The notes: generated by a model not told the origin, from the sequence alone. A DNA stretch of 64,000 nucleotides from Chrysomallon squamiferum (GCA_012295275.1 CM022669.1:7723489-7787488); one strand, 5' to 3'. Counted from the first letter of the stretch, positions 11,243 through 21,059 are shown. Numbers and translations: made by a program.

Positions 11243-13576
11243 CACTGATCGATCAGGAGTGATCTTCTCATTAGTACACCCTTTCAATTTTTGTTATATT
11301 CCTGTCAGCCAGATGGTGCACATCAACTAAAAAACCAAAGTGCCAAAAGCAGATGCCGTTTTCAGAACATAACACGGAAGATATTCAATAACTGTTCAAA
11401 ATGAAATGTACTGGAGTGCTGCTAAACATTCATTTATTCACTGAGGCAAGGTTTACTCTATCATTCTATGTTTAAAATTAAAGCATCTCACTCTTTTTTT
11501 TTTTACCACTATATATTTATTTTAGAAAATAAATATTTCAACAGATATTAATAAAATATTTATTCTTTCCACCTTATAAAACACTTTCAAAAGTTAAAAG
11601 TGTGAACAAAGCCAGAATCGGTTTCTTTCGTTATTGCGCTATTTTTTCATTAGTTTTGAGTGACTGTCTTTACTATACACTAATAATAATGCATGACACT
11701 GTTGAAGCTAATGTGAGGATATTTATTATTTTATTTATTCAGTGAACATCCTTTAGTGACTACAGTTATAATCACTATTTTGGCTTGCATGTACAGATCT
11801 ACAGCAGTTGCAAAATACTGTTTACTCTCACATGTAATCATGTTTTCAATGCTCCAGTACAGTGCTTTGTATTCAGTTGCTGATTTTTATGAATTATCTG
11901 TTTCAAATCTATGAATTATGATCTCTTTTTTGAGTAACCAAAAATAGATCATAATTTGGTTTTCATAAAACAAGCAGTAAATGTTTAATGTCACTTACTT
12001 TCAGCATTGCCCTTGGTCCAAGACATGTTCGTATAACATCTGCAATAGCCTGAAGAAAAAAAAAGTGACTATATTTGAAATTTGTAAAGACTAAATAATT
12101 ATTTCAAATCATTTTCAAATTCAGAATTTTTCATATTTAATAAAAACAGATTTTTATAAATAGGTCTAATTAAGATATTCTACATTTTATGGACAACTAG
12201 ATACTGTTTAAGATTATTAAAACACATTAATGTATAAACTTATTATTTTTGTCTTTATACATTGTACCATCATTTTTCTCTTGTTACTACTGAGAAGTTC
12301 TGCTTTAAATTCTAACATCAAACATGTTTTCTTTATAACAGTTTGTATTAATTAATGATTTATATCAGAACTGTCAAGTGGAAATCATTTAATTTGCTTG
12401 ATAATGATGCCCTCTGAAAGTGCAGTTATGATCAAAAGTCTTAATTTTGTTGTATTTTTATAATTTAAATAGCATAAATGATAATAAGTTTAATAATGTA
12501 ATTATTTTAAACAGTATCTAGTGCAGAACATGAATTTACTGCAATTTTACCTGTGTTGAGATTGCCATACTCCAAAGACAAGATTACATCTTTCTCAAGA
12601 AAAATGAACAGAATAGGGACATGGTGGAAAGCCACAGTACTTGTCTGGAAAAATGCATACTTCACAAAAAGAATGTTTACATTGATTACTTCCATTAAAC
12701 AGACGGCAATCAAATGCTCAGTTCCTTGTGTAGAAATGATTGTTGAAGACACTAAGTTAAGGCCTACAAAGTAGTTACATGCAATAAAAACCATGTAACT
12801 TAATTCAATCAACTAATTAACACACATGACCCACTGCTGGGGGAAATGGAGCAGTAACACTGACAGGTGTGTATGGGATACAACCCAATAAACCATTTTG
12901 TGTAACAAATGACATAACTGTTTTATGAGACTATCTCTGTGAGAAAACCCAATATATGTGTGAAAATATATGTATTACATTAGTACTTTTGATGTCAATG
13001 TGCGACTCCCGTGTACTTTTACTAGATTCAAATTATAAGGTACTGTACCGATATAAAACATAGGAATCGAAATGTCTTATACTCCCTTTATTTCCAAAAA
13101 GAAACGAAATTACATCAACTGAAGACAAATACCAAATTAAATTAAACCGGCTTATTTAATCAGATTGATTCATAATCATGATGTTAATGATTATATTCAA
13201 TTTATTGTCTGTGCTTCTTACTCAATTCTTACAAACAAATGACTTTATTACAGTATATAATAATTGTTATCAATTAATTTGCGTTGATATGGTGGATTAT
13301 AAAATAATGATAACATCAATAACTAAAATGTTTGGAAGAACGTTCTGGAACTAAGCCTACGTCGCTATGAAAATATTCAATGGCGAATTCCATGATAGCA
13401 CGCGACTAACCTTTCCTGCAGCAATATTCCCCAACTGCACCTTTCTTCCTGACTCCCGCTTGGTATTTTGATCTGTAATAATAAATAAATAATTTAAAAT
13501 TTTGACAAGGCCTTTAAAGAAATATATAATCATAGAAAATGGTTAATATCTTACTTAGAACGATAATCGCAGGCAT
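1320..13576 (-). CDS. CCT3: T-complex protein 1 subunit gamma (CCT3), complete 17-exon coding region
   Basis: This encodes one of eight paralogous subunits of TRiC/CCT, the ATP-driven double-ring chaperonin of the cytosol that folds actin, tubulin and other proteins. The coding exons run from 13555-13576 down to 1320-1430. They sum to 1638 bp and read 545 residues, the same length as the human subunit as I recall it. Visible motifs are LGP (38-40), TNDG (57-60) and GDGT (89-92) for nucleotide binding. The apical region carries DNNRIAR around 316-322 and [12 protein letters not shown] (367-378). ERNLQDA follows with the catalytic-type Asp391, then GGGATE (408-413), WPYRAV (433-438) and LLRIDD near the C-terminus. 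The equatorial domain is split between N- and C-terminal parts, as usual for group II chaperonins. Every intron is GT-AG and all phases close. The tail is Ser/Ala/Gln/Thr-rich and diverges from vertebrates. The start is MPAIIVL at 13576, with no competing upstream ATG examined in cDNA. Confidence 0.97.
1765..1896 (-). CDS. CCT3: CCT3 coding exon 16
   Basis: 132 bp, residues 466-509, phase 0 at both ends. Reads [20 protein letters not shown] and then [16 protein letters not shown], the WGI/NG stem-loop and nucleotide-contact region of the equatorial domain. Donor GAG|GTAATT. Confidence 0.96.
2258..2398 (-). CDS. CCT3: CCT3 coding exon 15
   Basis: 141 bp, residues 419-465, phase 0 at both ends. 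Contains [13 protein letters not shown] and [20 protein letters not shown], conserved equatorial-domain helices. Acceptor TTTTCCAG, donor CGG|GTTAGT. Confidence 0.97.
2616..2802 (-). CDS. CCT3: CCT3 coding exon 14
   Basis: 187 bp, residues 356-418. Returns through the intermediate domain to the equatorial domain. Contains [16 protein letters not shown], the ERNLQDA segment with the Asp that activates water for ATP hydrolysis (Asp391 here), and [11 protein letters not shown]. Confidence 0.97.
3282..3380 (-). CDS. CCT3: CCT3 coding exon 13
   Basis: 99 bp, residues 323-355 plus part of Asp356. Reads [20 protein letters not shown] then [13 protein letters not shown], the end of the apical domain. 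Acceptor ATTCAG, donor GATGA|GTAAGT. Confidence 0.96.
3773..3952 (-). CDS. CCT3: CCT3 coding exon 12
   Basis: 180 bp, residues 263-322 plus part of Arg323. Apical domain with [29 protein letters not shown] and [13 protein letters not shown]. It includes the helical protrusion that acts as the built-in lid of group II chaperonins. Confidence 0.97.
4344..4378 (-). CDS. CCT3: CCT3 coding exon 11
   Basis: A 35-bp small exon, residues 252-262 plus two bases of Ser263 ([11 protein letters not shown]). Acceptor CATAG and donor TC|GTAAGT. It is required to keep frame between exons 10 and 12 and matches the family's IEITREEDF block. Confidence 0.95.
4680..4746 (-). CDS. CCT3: CCT3 coding exon 10
   Basis: 67 bp, residues 229-251. 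Reads [20 protein letters not shown], the conserved apical strand that opens the substrate-binding face. Acceptor TTTTTTCAG, donor GTGTG|GTATGT, phase 0 at the end. Confidence 0.96.
5146..5228 (-). CDS. CCT3: CCT3 coding exon 9
   Basis: 83 bp, residues 202-228 plus two bases of Arg229. Reads [20 protein letters not shown] and then VTHPKMK, the start of the apical substrate-binding domain. Donor AAAAG|GTGAAT. Confidence 0.97.
5638..5743 (-). CDS. CCT3: CCT3 coding exon 8
   Basis: 106 bp, residues 166-201. Contains [17 protein letters not shown], a near-diagnostic gamma-subunit block at the intermediate/apical hinge. Acceptor ATTTCAG, donor AAG|GTAATC, phase 0 at the end. Confidence 0.97.
6077..6157 (-). 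CDS. CCT3: CCT3 coding exon 7
   Basis: 81 bp, residues 139-165 plus two bases of Trp166. It enters the intermediate domain with [19 protein letters not shown] then LGTKFINKW. It is less conserved than its neighbours but phase and position match the family. Donor TG|GTTTGT. Confidence 0.93.
6468..6588 (-). CDS. CCT3: CCT3 coding exon 6
   Basis: 121 bp, acceptor TTTTTAG. It completes Ala99 (G+CT) and encodes residues to 138 plus two bases of Ser139, including [18 protein letters not shown], a conserved helix pair of the equatorial domain. Donor ATCAG|GTTTGG. Confidence 0.96.
6772..6824. repeat. (GT)n microsatellite in a CCT3 intron
   Basis: 53 uninterrupted bases of GT repeat between coding exons 6 and 5. 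Candidate length-polymorphic marker. Confidence 0.98.
7468..7564 (-). CDS. CCT3: CCT3 coding exon 5
   Basis: 97 bp, residues 67-98 plus the first base of codon 99. Contains [17 protein letters not shown] and the GDGT phosphate-binding motif (89-92). The residue after GDGT is Lys (AAG), where most gamma subunits I recall have Thr. Donor TTGG|GTGAGT. Confidence 0.96.
8139..8201 (-). CDS. CCT3: CCT3 coding exon 4
   Basis: 63 bp, residues 46-66, acceptor GTTTCAG and donor GAG|GTGAGG, phase 0 at both ends. It contains [16 protein letters not shown], including the TNDG nucleotide-binding motif (57-60). It follows the largest CCT3 intron (8202-11998, 3797 bp). Confidence 0.97.
8913..9044 (+). other. 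Possible upstream exon of a gene nested in CCT3 intron 3
   Basis: On the plus strand, opposite to CCT3, a frame stays open from 8913 (after a TGA at 8910) to a strong donor, CAT|GTAAGT, at 9044/9045. Its end reads [15 protein letters not shown]. The phase at the donor is 0, matching the open frame that follows the acceptor at 9193. No start codon or clear upstream acceptor was found and I recognise no family. It may be chance or a decayed gene. Confidence 0.2.
9193..9345 (+). other. Possible terminal coding exon nested in CCT3 intron 3
   Basis: A polypyrimidine tract ending TTTTTTTTAG (9192) precedes 50 codons and TAA. The peptide includes [20 protein letters not shown] and ends [12 protein letters not shown], with a less AT-skewed composition than its surroundings. 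An AATAAA lies 43 nt after the stop. Acceptor, frame and poly(A) signal together resemble a last exon on the strand opposite CCT3. No homologue is recognised. Confidence 0.25.
9388..9393 (+). terminator. AATAAA after the nested open frame
   Basis: Canonical plus-strand polyadenylation hexamer 43 nt after the TAA of the 9193-9345 frame. A second one lies at about 10113. In DNA this AT-rich the hexamer is common, so it supports the nested gene only weakly. Confidence 0.3.
9400..11998. other. Remainder of CCT3 intron 3
   Basis: No supported exon. Contains an A28 run at 11212-11239 and assorted AT-rich sequence. The short open frames at 10207-10440 (+) and 10743-10976 (-) have no splice or motif support. 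Confidence 0.6.
11999..12049 (-). CDS. CCT3: CCT3 coding exon 3
   Basis: 51 bp, 17 codons (residues 29-45), phase 0 at both ends, acceptor CTTCAG and donor AAA|GTAAGTG. It reads [17 protein letters not shown]. The LGP turn belongs to the equatorial nucleotide-binding site. Confidence 0.97.
12604..12774 (+). other. Short ORF resembling an ABCA transporter N-terminus, in CCT3 intron 2
   Basis: The ATG at 12604 follows an acceptor-like TTTCTCAAG. The first 21 residues ([20 protein letters not shown] and T) followed by KR resemble the cytoplasmic N-terminus of ABCA-family transporters, where W...L.LWKN...KR precedes the first membrane helix. The reading then becomes polar ([16 protein letters not shown]) with no membrane helix and stops after 56 residues. 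It may be a decayed fragment or chance similarity; there is no NBD or other ABC sequence nearby. Confidence 0.15.
13338..13350. promoter_or_regulatory. Three-unit heat shock element in CCT3 intron 2
   Basis: The sequence GAAcgTTCtgGAA is a perfect alternating nGAAn array of three units, the minimal binding site for a heat shock factor trimer. It lies 61 bp inside the intron after coding exon 2 and about 225 bp downstream of the CCT3 start codon. Stress control by HSF is known for chaperonin genes in other animals. Its role here is inferred. Confidence 0.6.
13411..13472 (-). CDS. CCT3: CCT3 coding exon 2
   Basis: 62 bp. The acceptor is TATTACAG and the donor AAAG|GTTAGT. It completes residue 8 and encodes residues to 28, including [16 protein letters not shown], a strongly conserved gamma-subunit N-terminal signature. 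It ends in phase 0. Confidence 0.96.
13555..13576 (-). CDS. CCT3: CCT3 coding exon 1
   Basis: Only 22 coding bases: ATG (13576-13574) then six codons and one base of the Asn8 codon. The donor is A|GTAAGA. It reads MPAIIVL, the short beta-strand N-terminus seen before the QNTKRESG motif of the gamma subunit. The intron to exon 2 is just 82 bp. Confidence 0.9.
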
Positions 13577-13800
13577 GGTGAATTCTATATAACTAATGAG
13601 AACGAGGCAAATCCTGGGCAGCGTGACATCTACTGGGAAATTAAGTTAATATGAATTGTCTCCCGTGGACTAGAATACTAGCCGGTGATTCTGTGTTACA
13701 AATAAGAAGCAGTGCCATGTCATATTTCAACCACAACAGTTCTAAGAAATAAATAAATAAATAGAAAAACTTATGTAAAATTGTAAATATATATTTTAAA
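13577..13800 (-). promoter_or_regulatory. CCT3 5' flank and probable promoter
   Basis: Sequence upstream of the CCT3 ATG. It is less AT-biased than the introns and contains several CpGs (13600-13690). There is no clear TATA box at a fixed distance, consistent with a housekeeping promoter. The transcription start cannot be placed from sequence alone. Confidence 0.45.
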
Positions 13801-15273
13801 AATGACATTTCAATCCAGAGTCGAATTAGAATAGTACATATAAAAATTAACAGTTTTCAGGGCTTATGCTTTACACCATTGCTATTTTTATAACCTTACT
13901 ATAAGACTAAAATATTAGTTTCAGTGGTAGTTTATATAGATGAAAATAAGAGTCATATGTAGCCTAGAGTTTCATTTACTGGTTTTAGGTAACTATGACT
14001 TAAAAATGTGATAAATGTATGTCACATTAAATGTATTAGATTTTACATGAAGTCTTTAAAACACAAAATAAACCTGAAGATTTTAGGGCAGGGGGAGGAA
14101 TTGTTTCATCTTTTACACGCCCAGATCGTGACTGGTCTGCAAACACAGCTGTAAAATGAATCATGGATACTTACGCTAATTTGTAACACAGACAAACCTT
14201 TGTATATTTTAATAATTACTCTCTATATTGTTTTACTTTAAGCTGTTACCGCAAAATTGTATGTAAATGCTTCTATTTTCGTTATTCAGCATTAAATGAA
14301 AAAACAACACATTGTACTATAAATTACAATAATTAAACACTGAATATTTTTCCTAACCGTTACTGTGAAGATTCAGAGTTTTTCCTAACGAGCATTCTTT
14401 GGTATTTTCATTTTTAAAATAATGTTGTTCACGGTATGTTTTATTTATAGGACACTATCAACTATGTTTTATGTTTTGTATGTCTCCTTTAAATATAATG
14501 TAGGAGAACTTTTGTAGGAGATTTGTTTGTTTGGATATTATATACTGGCTAATTATTCAGATATTCTTATTAGTTCAGCCATTTTGAATTTTTATGTAAA
14601 ACTACTATTGGTGTTGGTAAACATAGATACCATTCTGTATATTTTCTATATATACTAAATAAAAAACGAAATCAGAAACTAAAATTTAATAACAAAAGAC
14701 GGCCTAGAATATGGGCCTAAAAGCATAAATGTTTTAAATAAGCTAGTTAAATTTCTAAACTCACTGCATGCATACAGTTTGCATTTGGAATATATATGAA
14801 GAAATAAATGATTTGCTATTTTACATTTTCAAAAGAAAATGATTGTGATTGTAATTTTGGTATTTTACGTATCATTTCATTTTTTTTTTTTTTTTGGGGG
14901 GGTATCTTTTCTTAATTTTTAGCTTACTAACATTGCTGACAAAATTATCCCAAAATACAACTATTGTAATAAAATTACTAAAATAACCAATTACGATCAT
15001 ACAACATAACATTTTTTTTTTTCTTTACATTAATTTTTTAAAATGATTATGGCTGGAAAATTATTAAAATTTATCCATTCCGCCTTCTGAAATTAAAGTT
15101 AACTTATTATTATTATTATTTTTTTTTTTTTTTTTTTATGATCATTTACTAAATAATTACTCTGAAAAAGCAAAATTTCAGTTGTAAAATATTACATTTA
15201 ACAAAATTTCCATAACGTTATTTAAGTATACAAATGCGTGTGTTTTATATATACACATACACACATTATTTAT

Positions 15274-15309
<36 letters not shown>

Positions 15310-15430
15310 TTTACTGTTACGTAAATATTTAAAAAAGATTCATATAATTAGAGCGAAAATCAGTTATGAAAACGAAAAATATGACAGATAATGGTATAAA
15401 ACCAAAGATTAGAAACCAAAATAATTAATT

Positions 15431-15486
<56 letters not shown>
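15431..15486. repeat. (CA)n microsatellite
   Basis: 56 bases of CA repeat with one interruption (AAA near 15446), in the intergenic region about 60 bp before the CpG-dense patch. Confidence 0.97.
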
Positions 15487-15487
<1 letters not shown>

Positions 15488-15545
15488 TTTAATTTATTAG
15501 CAGCAAAACATTATTTTTCCATTAGTAAGTTTACTTGAATATAGT

Positions 15546-15613
15546 TCGTCTAGCGATTTTTATCAATTTATCGAATCGCAGATCGATAATCGGTCGATTA
15601 TAAGTCAGACGAA
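15546..15613. promoter_or_regulatory. CpG-dense patch with repeated TCGAT/CGATA words
   Basis: Eight CpGs in about 68 bp, in a region otherwise nearly free of CpG. The words TATCGAATCG, GATCGATAATCG and GTCGATTA recur. The ends (GTTCGTCT and CAGACGAAAC) are roughly inverted, so the block can fold on itself. It resembles a DRE/CGATA-type element cluster or an old small inverted-repeat transposon. The assignment is inference. Confidence 0.4.
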
Positions 15614-15865
15614 ACATTTTCTTCAGGTTTCATTTAATGAAAGTTTATAGTAATTACATCTGATACAAATAAAATGTACATTTAAAGTGTACCTGTAGTA
15701 ATAGGAATAATTTATCTATTAAAATTATTTATACTTACAAGTTATTATTTTAGTGTTTTGGGTACACTACCAGTATCAGTCTTGTAACAAAATATATGAC
15801 AGTAAAATAATAGTGTTCTAAAAGACTTGTACGCCGCAAATTTTATCCCTTCACAAGTGATGTTG

Positions 15866-15873
15866 TGACGTCA
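15866..15873. promoter_or_regulatory. Perfect CRE palindrome
   Basis: TGACGTCA, the full cAMP response element bound by CREB/ATF dimers, in intergenic sequence about 2 kb before the plus-strand start codon and 2.3 kb from the CCT3 start. Conservation of the CpG here is notable in CpG-poor surroundings. Confidence 0.5.
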
Positions 15874-15967
15874 TGGTGTACAGAGAGGTACCTGTACTAT
15901 TTCAAAGAATAAGAAACTTTGAAGCAAACAAACGTTGTGTCCTACCTGCACAAATTCACGACTACAG

Positions 15968-15978
15968 AAAATGGCGGC
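15968..15978 (+). promoter_or_regulatory. YY1-like site
   Basis: AAAATGGCGGC matches the YY1 promoter consensus (AANATGGCGGC), about 100 bp after the CRE. A second ATGGCGGCAGCG occurs at 16885. Such sites often sit at transcription starts, so an unrecognised promoter or noncoding first exon may exist here. Confidence 0.35.
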
Positions 15979-17759
15979 ATCCTAATGATTTATATATGCT
16001 CTTTTGTTGTTATTCATTTTTGGATACTTAATTTAAAAACAAAACAAACCAACAACAACAAAGAAACAAAACACACCCACCCCAATATCTCCCCTAAAAA
16101 AACCCCTTCAAAAACAACAAACAACAACAACAACAACAATAGTAAAACAAAACAAAACAACTTGGAAATGTGTAGTATATTGATTTAAACTAATGTCTGT
16201 ATTATAGCACAAAATTATTTCTTTAAAACTGTATCAATTTTTGCCCTATTAAACGATTAAACGATTATTTCTAACTCAGTTAAGCTCATAAATTTATTTA
16301 TTTTTAACAAAACCAATGGCAATAAAATTAGAATATGAAATTTAATATTTCAGTAGAAAAGAGGCGAGTAATGAAAGTATGCTGGCGCTGCTAGTTTTAA
16401 CATGAAATAAATTGCTGCAAATCCATTATTAAATTACATCAACCAGGAACAGCGGTAATCATTCGGAAAATTATTTTATGCGAAGTTTGTATAATTATAT
16501 TGATTCGAACTCTACATTAAAATGTAACATAGTACAAATGTATATATATATATATAGACACACACACTGTGTATATTATTACATGTTTGCCTATTTATGT
16601 GTATATTTATATATATGTCTATTTATATATGTATGTGTGTATATTTAAGTGCATGCTGCTTTACATTAAAATCTCACACAGTATTAATATAAACCATATA
16701 TGTATCTGAGTGTGGAAACACACTCACTCACATAATATACACACACATACACTGTTTGTATTTTTTTTTGTGTGTGTGTGTGCATATATATAAAGTTATG
16801 TTTTGTACACGACTTTGCTCTTTATGAGTAAGGAAATATTAATAAAACTATTCCTTACTGCTGCTTGATAAGGATTATTAAGGTATGGCGGCAGCGAGGC
16901 AGCTCTCTCATAATTATTATCATTGCTCAAAAACATTAAATAAAGTGCTTTGATGTGTCATTAAGCTAAATAACATATATTAATGAATATGTGAATTAAT
17001 TAATTTAAGCCATATACGTGTTTTCTAAGATTGATTAATATTTCATTTCTAAGATTAGTTCATATTTTAACGTTTTTCTTTTTTATTTAAATTTCTTGTT
17101 CTTTCTTTTGTTTTTATTTATTTATTTATTTATTTATCCAATACTATTGGATTTTAATGGTAGATCGCACTTAATCAGAATTAAAAGCCTTTTGTTTTTA
17201 TAACTAAAACGTATATTACAAAAGGTCATCAGACAGATGTACCAGTGCAAGTATGCGTTGCATTTCATCTAGGACAGTTTGAAATTTAGAAAAATATATA
17301 CATGTAGATAAGAAAATTAATTATTATAATTATAAAATATACGTAACTAATTAATTAAATTATTATTAAGAACGTGATGAACTATTTTCAGTGTCATTCT
17401 TTTTATTTTTTTTTAATGATTTTATGTCCTCGAGCGTTTGTGTGTGCTTGAGTGTTTATATAGGTGTTAACATTTCTTATTTTCTTCAAACAAAAAATTT
17501 AAGTTATATTTAATATTTTACAATACAATTAGTAGACTGAAGGTTACTACTAAATTTTAATATTTTAGTTTTTAATTTTTAATTTAAATTTAATTAATTA
17601 ATTTATTTATTTAATATATTTATATTTATTTATTTATTTATTTATTTTTCATTTATGTCATAAACAATCTTTGGATGGAAATAGTACACACTAAAATAAA
17701 GATTTTAACTATTTACGAAGAAGTGCTTCATCTCTCTCGCTTGATCTGTTATTGTTTTA

Positions 17760-17862
17760 TTTGGCTATCGTCAAGCACGCGTCAATGTTTACACAGGTCA
17801 ATAGAGTGATACCGTAACGCATGCGCAGTGGTTCAAACTAAGGTGTCCACTGGCTAATGAGA
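17760..17862 (+). promoter_or_regulatory. Promoter and 5'UTR of the plus-strand gene (promoter A)
   Basis: A CpG-enriched 100-bp block. It includes CGCATGCGCA (17818-17827), a good match to NRF1 sites, a TGTTTAC forkhead-type word near 17787 and ACGCGTC near 17777. It sits immediately before the first supported start codon. There is no TATA box, as usual for NRF1-type promoters. Confidence 0.5.
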
Positions 17863-17878
17863 ATGGAGGCCGGGAAAG
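17863..17878 (+). CDS. Coding exon A1 of the unrecognised plus-strand gene
   Basis: ATGGAGGCCGGGAAAG followed by the donor GTAGGT: five codons (MEAGK) plus one base. Phase 1 joins exactly with the 38148 exon (G+GT = Gly), giving MEAGKGSKKDKYKRYKSAVD across the junction. The start has A at -3 and G at +4. An in-frame ATG six bases earlier (17857) has weaker context and would add two residues. The intron would be 20.3 kb. Support is CpG-rich upstream sequence, a good donor and phase agreement; a transcript is needed to prove the join. Confidence 0.5.
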
Positions 17879-20800
17879 GTAGGTTTGTTGACATTTTTGG
17901 CTGAAATATTCATTTTAATTGTATTATTTGTGACACAGATTTTAATATTTGGTAAAGAAATTGATATAAAATTTCTTAAATTTAACATCATCATTTCATA
18001 TTATATCAGTTGCATAAACATCGTTAAGAATTGATTTATTTTGATTAAATTGGTAACAGCTGAGTGATAGAAGCCGCGGTTGGCCACTGAGTTTTTCAAG
18101 TTTTCCATGTATTTTGACATTTGTATTTCCTGGACATATAAAAAAAATATTGGATGACCAAAGTAACCATTTATTTCAGTTGTCTGCCAGTCATTCTCAT
18201 TCATCTTATCGATTAAATTTCGATCTGTAACAGCTCTAAATGTTTTAAATTATTCCAAATAAATGACGATAAATAAATTCTAGACCGATTAATAAAAGTG
18301 GGCGATAAAGTTATGAAATGATACGGATGAGATCTGTATTCAGAAAATTATATTACCTATCTGCATAATTATTAGTAGTAAATTGATTATTTAATTTTAA
18401 AAATAATCGATATTAATAATATCATTCAATAACAAAAGTAATATTCTAATAGTTTGAGACTGACACATCGGGATATGTCGACTTGTTCATGTTGATGAAG
18501 TACTGGTTAAATTGTTCAGGTAACACTTTTAATTTGGGTATCACAACCCATTACTACTCAGAGTTAAGAGTCAGAGTGTTATAACCTGTGTTGTGTCTAA
18601 CAAATCATTTACTAATGTCTGAAGAGTCTAAGGCAGTCAGTTCGTGTATGGTCTTGAGTTGTCTGCTCCTAGCAATGTTTTTGAACTTCAAATGCATATG
18701 ACGTTTCAGAAGTTTGATTGATTTCAGTCATTTTGGTTTTAGGCTGTTGTATTTCACTTATTATTATTGTCAATTAAAAATAAATAAATAAACAAAATTA
18801 ATTAGAAAAAACAACATGAAAAAAATTGTATTTATTATATTTTTCATTCCAGTTGTTTTCATTAAAAAAAAATGTATTATTATTTTTTTTTTAAACTTGG
18901 AAATGTTATTAATATATATATATCTTATTCACTTTCTTTGCTCCATTTCTCTCTGATGTGTTTGTGAGGTTACAGACATGTATGTGTTAGCATTACATAA
19001 AACATTTGCCACTTTTAAAAGTATCTGTTTCCAAAATTGCAGATCAAATGATTATCTGATTTTTTTAAAATATGGTTTTTTAAGTTAATACCTCATTTTA
19101 GTGATTAACAGCCCTAAATGTAAGAAACCCTAAAGTCTGTATTCATTCACTGGAAATTAGTTATTGAATATTCTGAATTAAAAATATTTGAGTTAAACAC
19201 ATTGCCACCATATGGCCATGATTTATAGGCAATTATTAATAATTCAAGAGAATAAATGGCTGCTTTTAAAGACAGAACCATGTAACATAATACATTTCTG
19301 TTGTTGTAGTTGTTATCCAGCAGTTTCATTTTCAAAGAAAGCCTATTTTAATTTTCAAAAATATCATATTTATTTTATTTTATTATATTTTATTTCATTT
19401 ATAAAATTAAAATAACAAAATATGAACAACAGTAAAAAAGTCTTCATTAAGAAAAGAAAAAAAAAAAATAGAAAGAAAGAAGAAAAAAGAACGTTAATAA
19501 ATAACAACAATAAAATTTGATTTGAAAACCTGCCATTTAGAAAGCCACTTTTTTTGGTTTAGTCTGAAATAAATTGTTGGAGATAAAAAAAAAGCCATTA
19601 AACAAGTGCAATAGCACATAGGCAAAATAGCAATAAAAGGTGTCCTTATGAAACCTTTATTAAAGTAATGGTTTTTGTTTTATGGTACAAAAGATGTTTA
19701 ATAAGTAACTGTTATGGAATGGATCTTCCTATGTGAGCTTTCAGGCAAATTCATAGTCCTGTGATAATAGTTAGGTGAACAGTGTATTAAAATCTCAGGT
19801 TATGTTTTTTATTTTTTTATTTTTGTTCAATTTTTATGGGAAGGCAAGTGTGTGTTTGTGTGTGTGTCTGTGTGTGTGTGTGTGTTACTAGTCTTGCTCT
19901 TAAACATATTAAATGTCCAGACAGGTAAACAGACCAACTCTTTATTTAGTCTGACCTTGCATTCTGATTAAAAATACCATTCAGCTAAAAATGTTAAGAG
20001 GAACCTGTTTATTATATAACAGAAGAGAAAAAAAATTAAATTACTTATAAAGTATCTTGTTTACCTAAAATTCATTAAAAAAAAAGAAAAGAAAAAAGAA
20101 ACATTTAGATAAATGTATAGACATATGCCCGTCTGTTGTGGTGACAGCAAGTTATATATTCAGCTTATAGTTTCAAAATCATTATATTTAACAATTGATA
20201 AAAACAAATGTCAGCATATACTGGAGTGTTGTTTATCATTTTATTCATCCATGTAAATGAGTAACAAATAAAATGATGTGTTTGGAATATACCAGCAACT
20301 GCTATGTAACAGAATGCTCATGAATAGTAAGAAATGGGTGTCAAAATGGACAAGATTTTTTTGTTTTTCAGTTACAGTTTATGAAGATTATAAAATTAAT
20401 TCCTGCTTTTTAGAGATGAAATATTGTATCATTTTACATGTTAGATAAAATATTTCTTGCAGAATATTATTTTTTAGTAAGTATCTTTTAAAACAAAAAT
20501 TGAACAACAAACCATCACTGTTTCAATTAGCTATTCCTGAATAAACTAATTTCTTTGCCAGTTTTCTGAATTTCAGTCTTGATTACAGATTACTATTAGA
20601 CTAGAGAGATGGCGTATCTTAGTAAACCATGCATCTTGCCAACACCAGTGAATTGAGATTTTACTATCATCATTATTAATTTAATTACTTTTTGACCACC
20701 TGCTGAGGAAATTGGCCTGCACTGTTATAAATAACAAATGCAGTTAATTGTTTATTCCTTTTCAACATTATTTATTAAGATAATTAGCTATAATGAGTAA

Positions 20801-20998
20801 TTTTGTCCATGATGGAGGGGGAAAAAAATAAAAATAAAGAAAAAAAAAAAAAAGTCTTTAGTTTTTAATGTAGTGTTCAAAACAAGCAGTCACTGGGATT
20901 CATTCCACAAGTTTGTGTTGTTTGACCAAGATAATTTCTTAAATAAACCTTTTTATAGTTAAATTCCTTACCAAGCTTTCTTACTTTTTAAAATTTTT

Positions 20999-20999
<1 letters not shown>

Positions 21000-21057
<58 letters not shown>

Positions 21058-21059
21058 GT

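Larger units (their letters stand above)
13801..17750. other. Intergenic region between CCT3 and the divergent plus-strand gene
   Basis: No supported gene. Holds (TA)n at 15283-15309, a (CA)n array, long T and TTTA runs near 14880, 15120, 17110 and 17620, and several compact CpG-containing motifs listed separately. The open frame at 15919-16188 is AAC/AAA low complexity. Confidence 0.6.

Noticed and set aside
12507-12812. 101-codon minus-strand frame inside CCT3 intron 2
   Set aside because: The peptide is hydrophobic with no recognised motif and overlaps the plus-strand ABCA-like ORF; no splice or promoter support.
16501-16520. GATTCGAAC word resembling a tRNA T-loop
   Set aside because: No matching stem, D-arm or anticodon arm around it.
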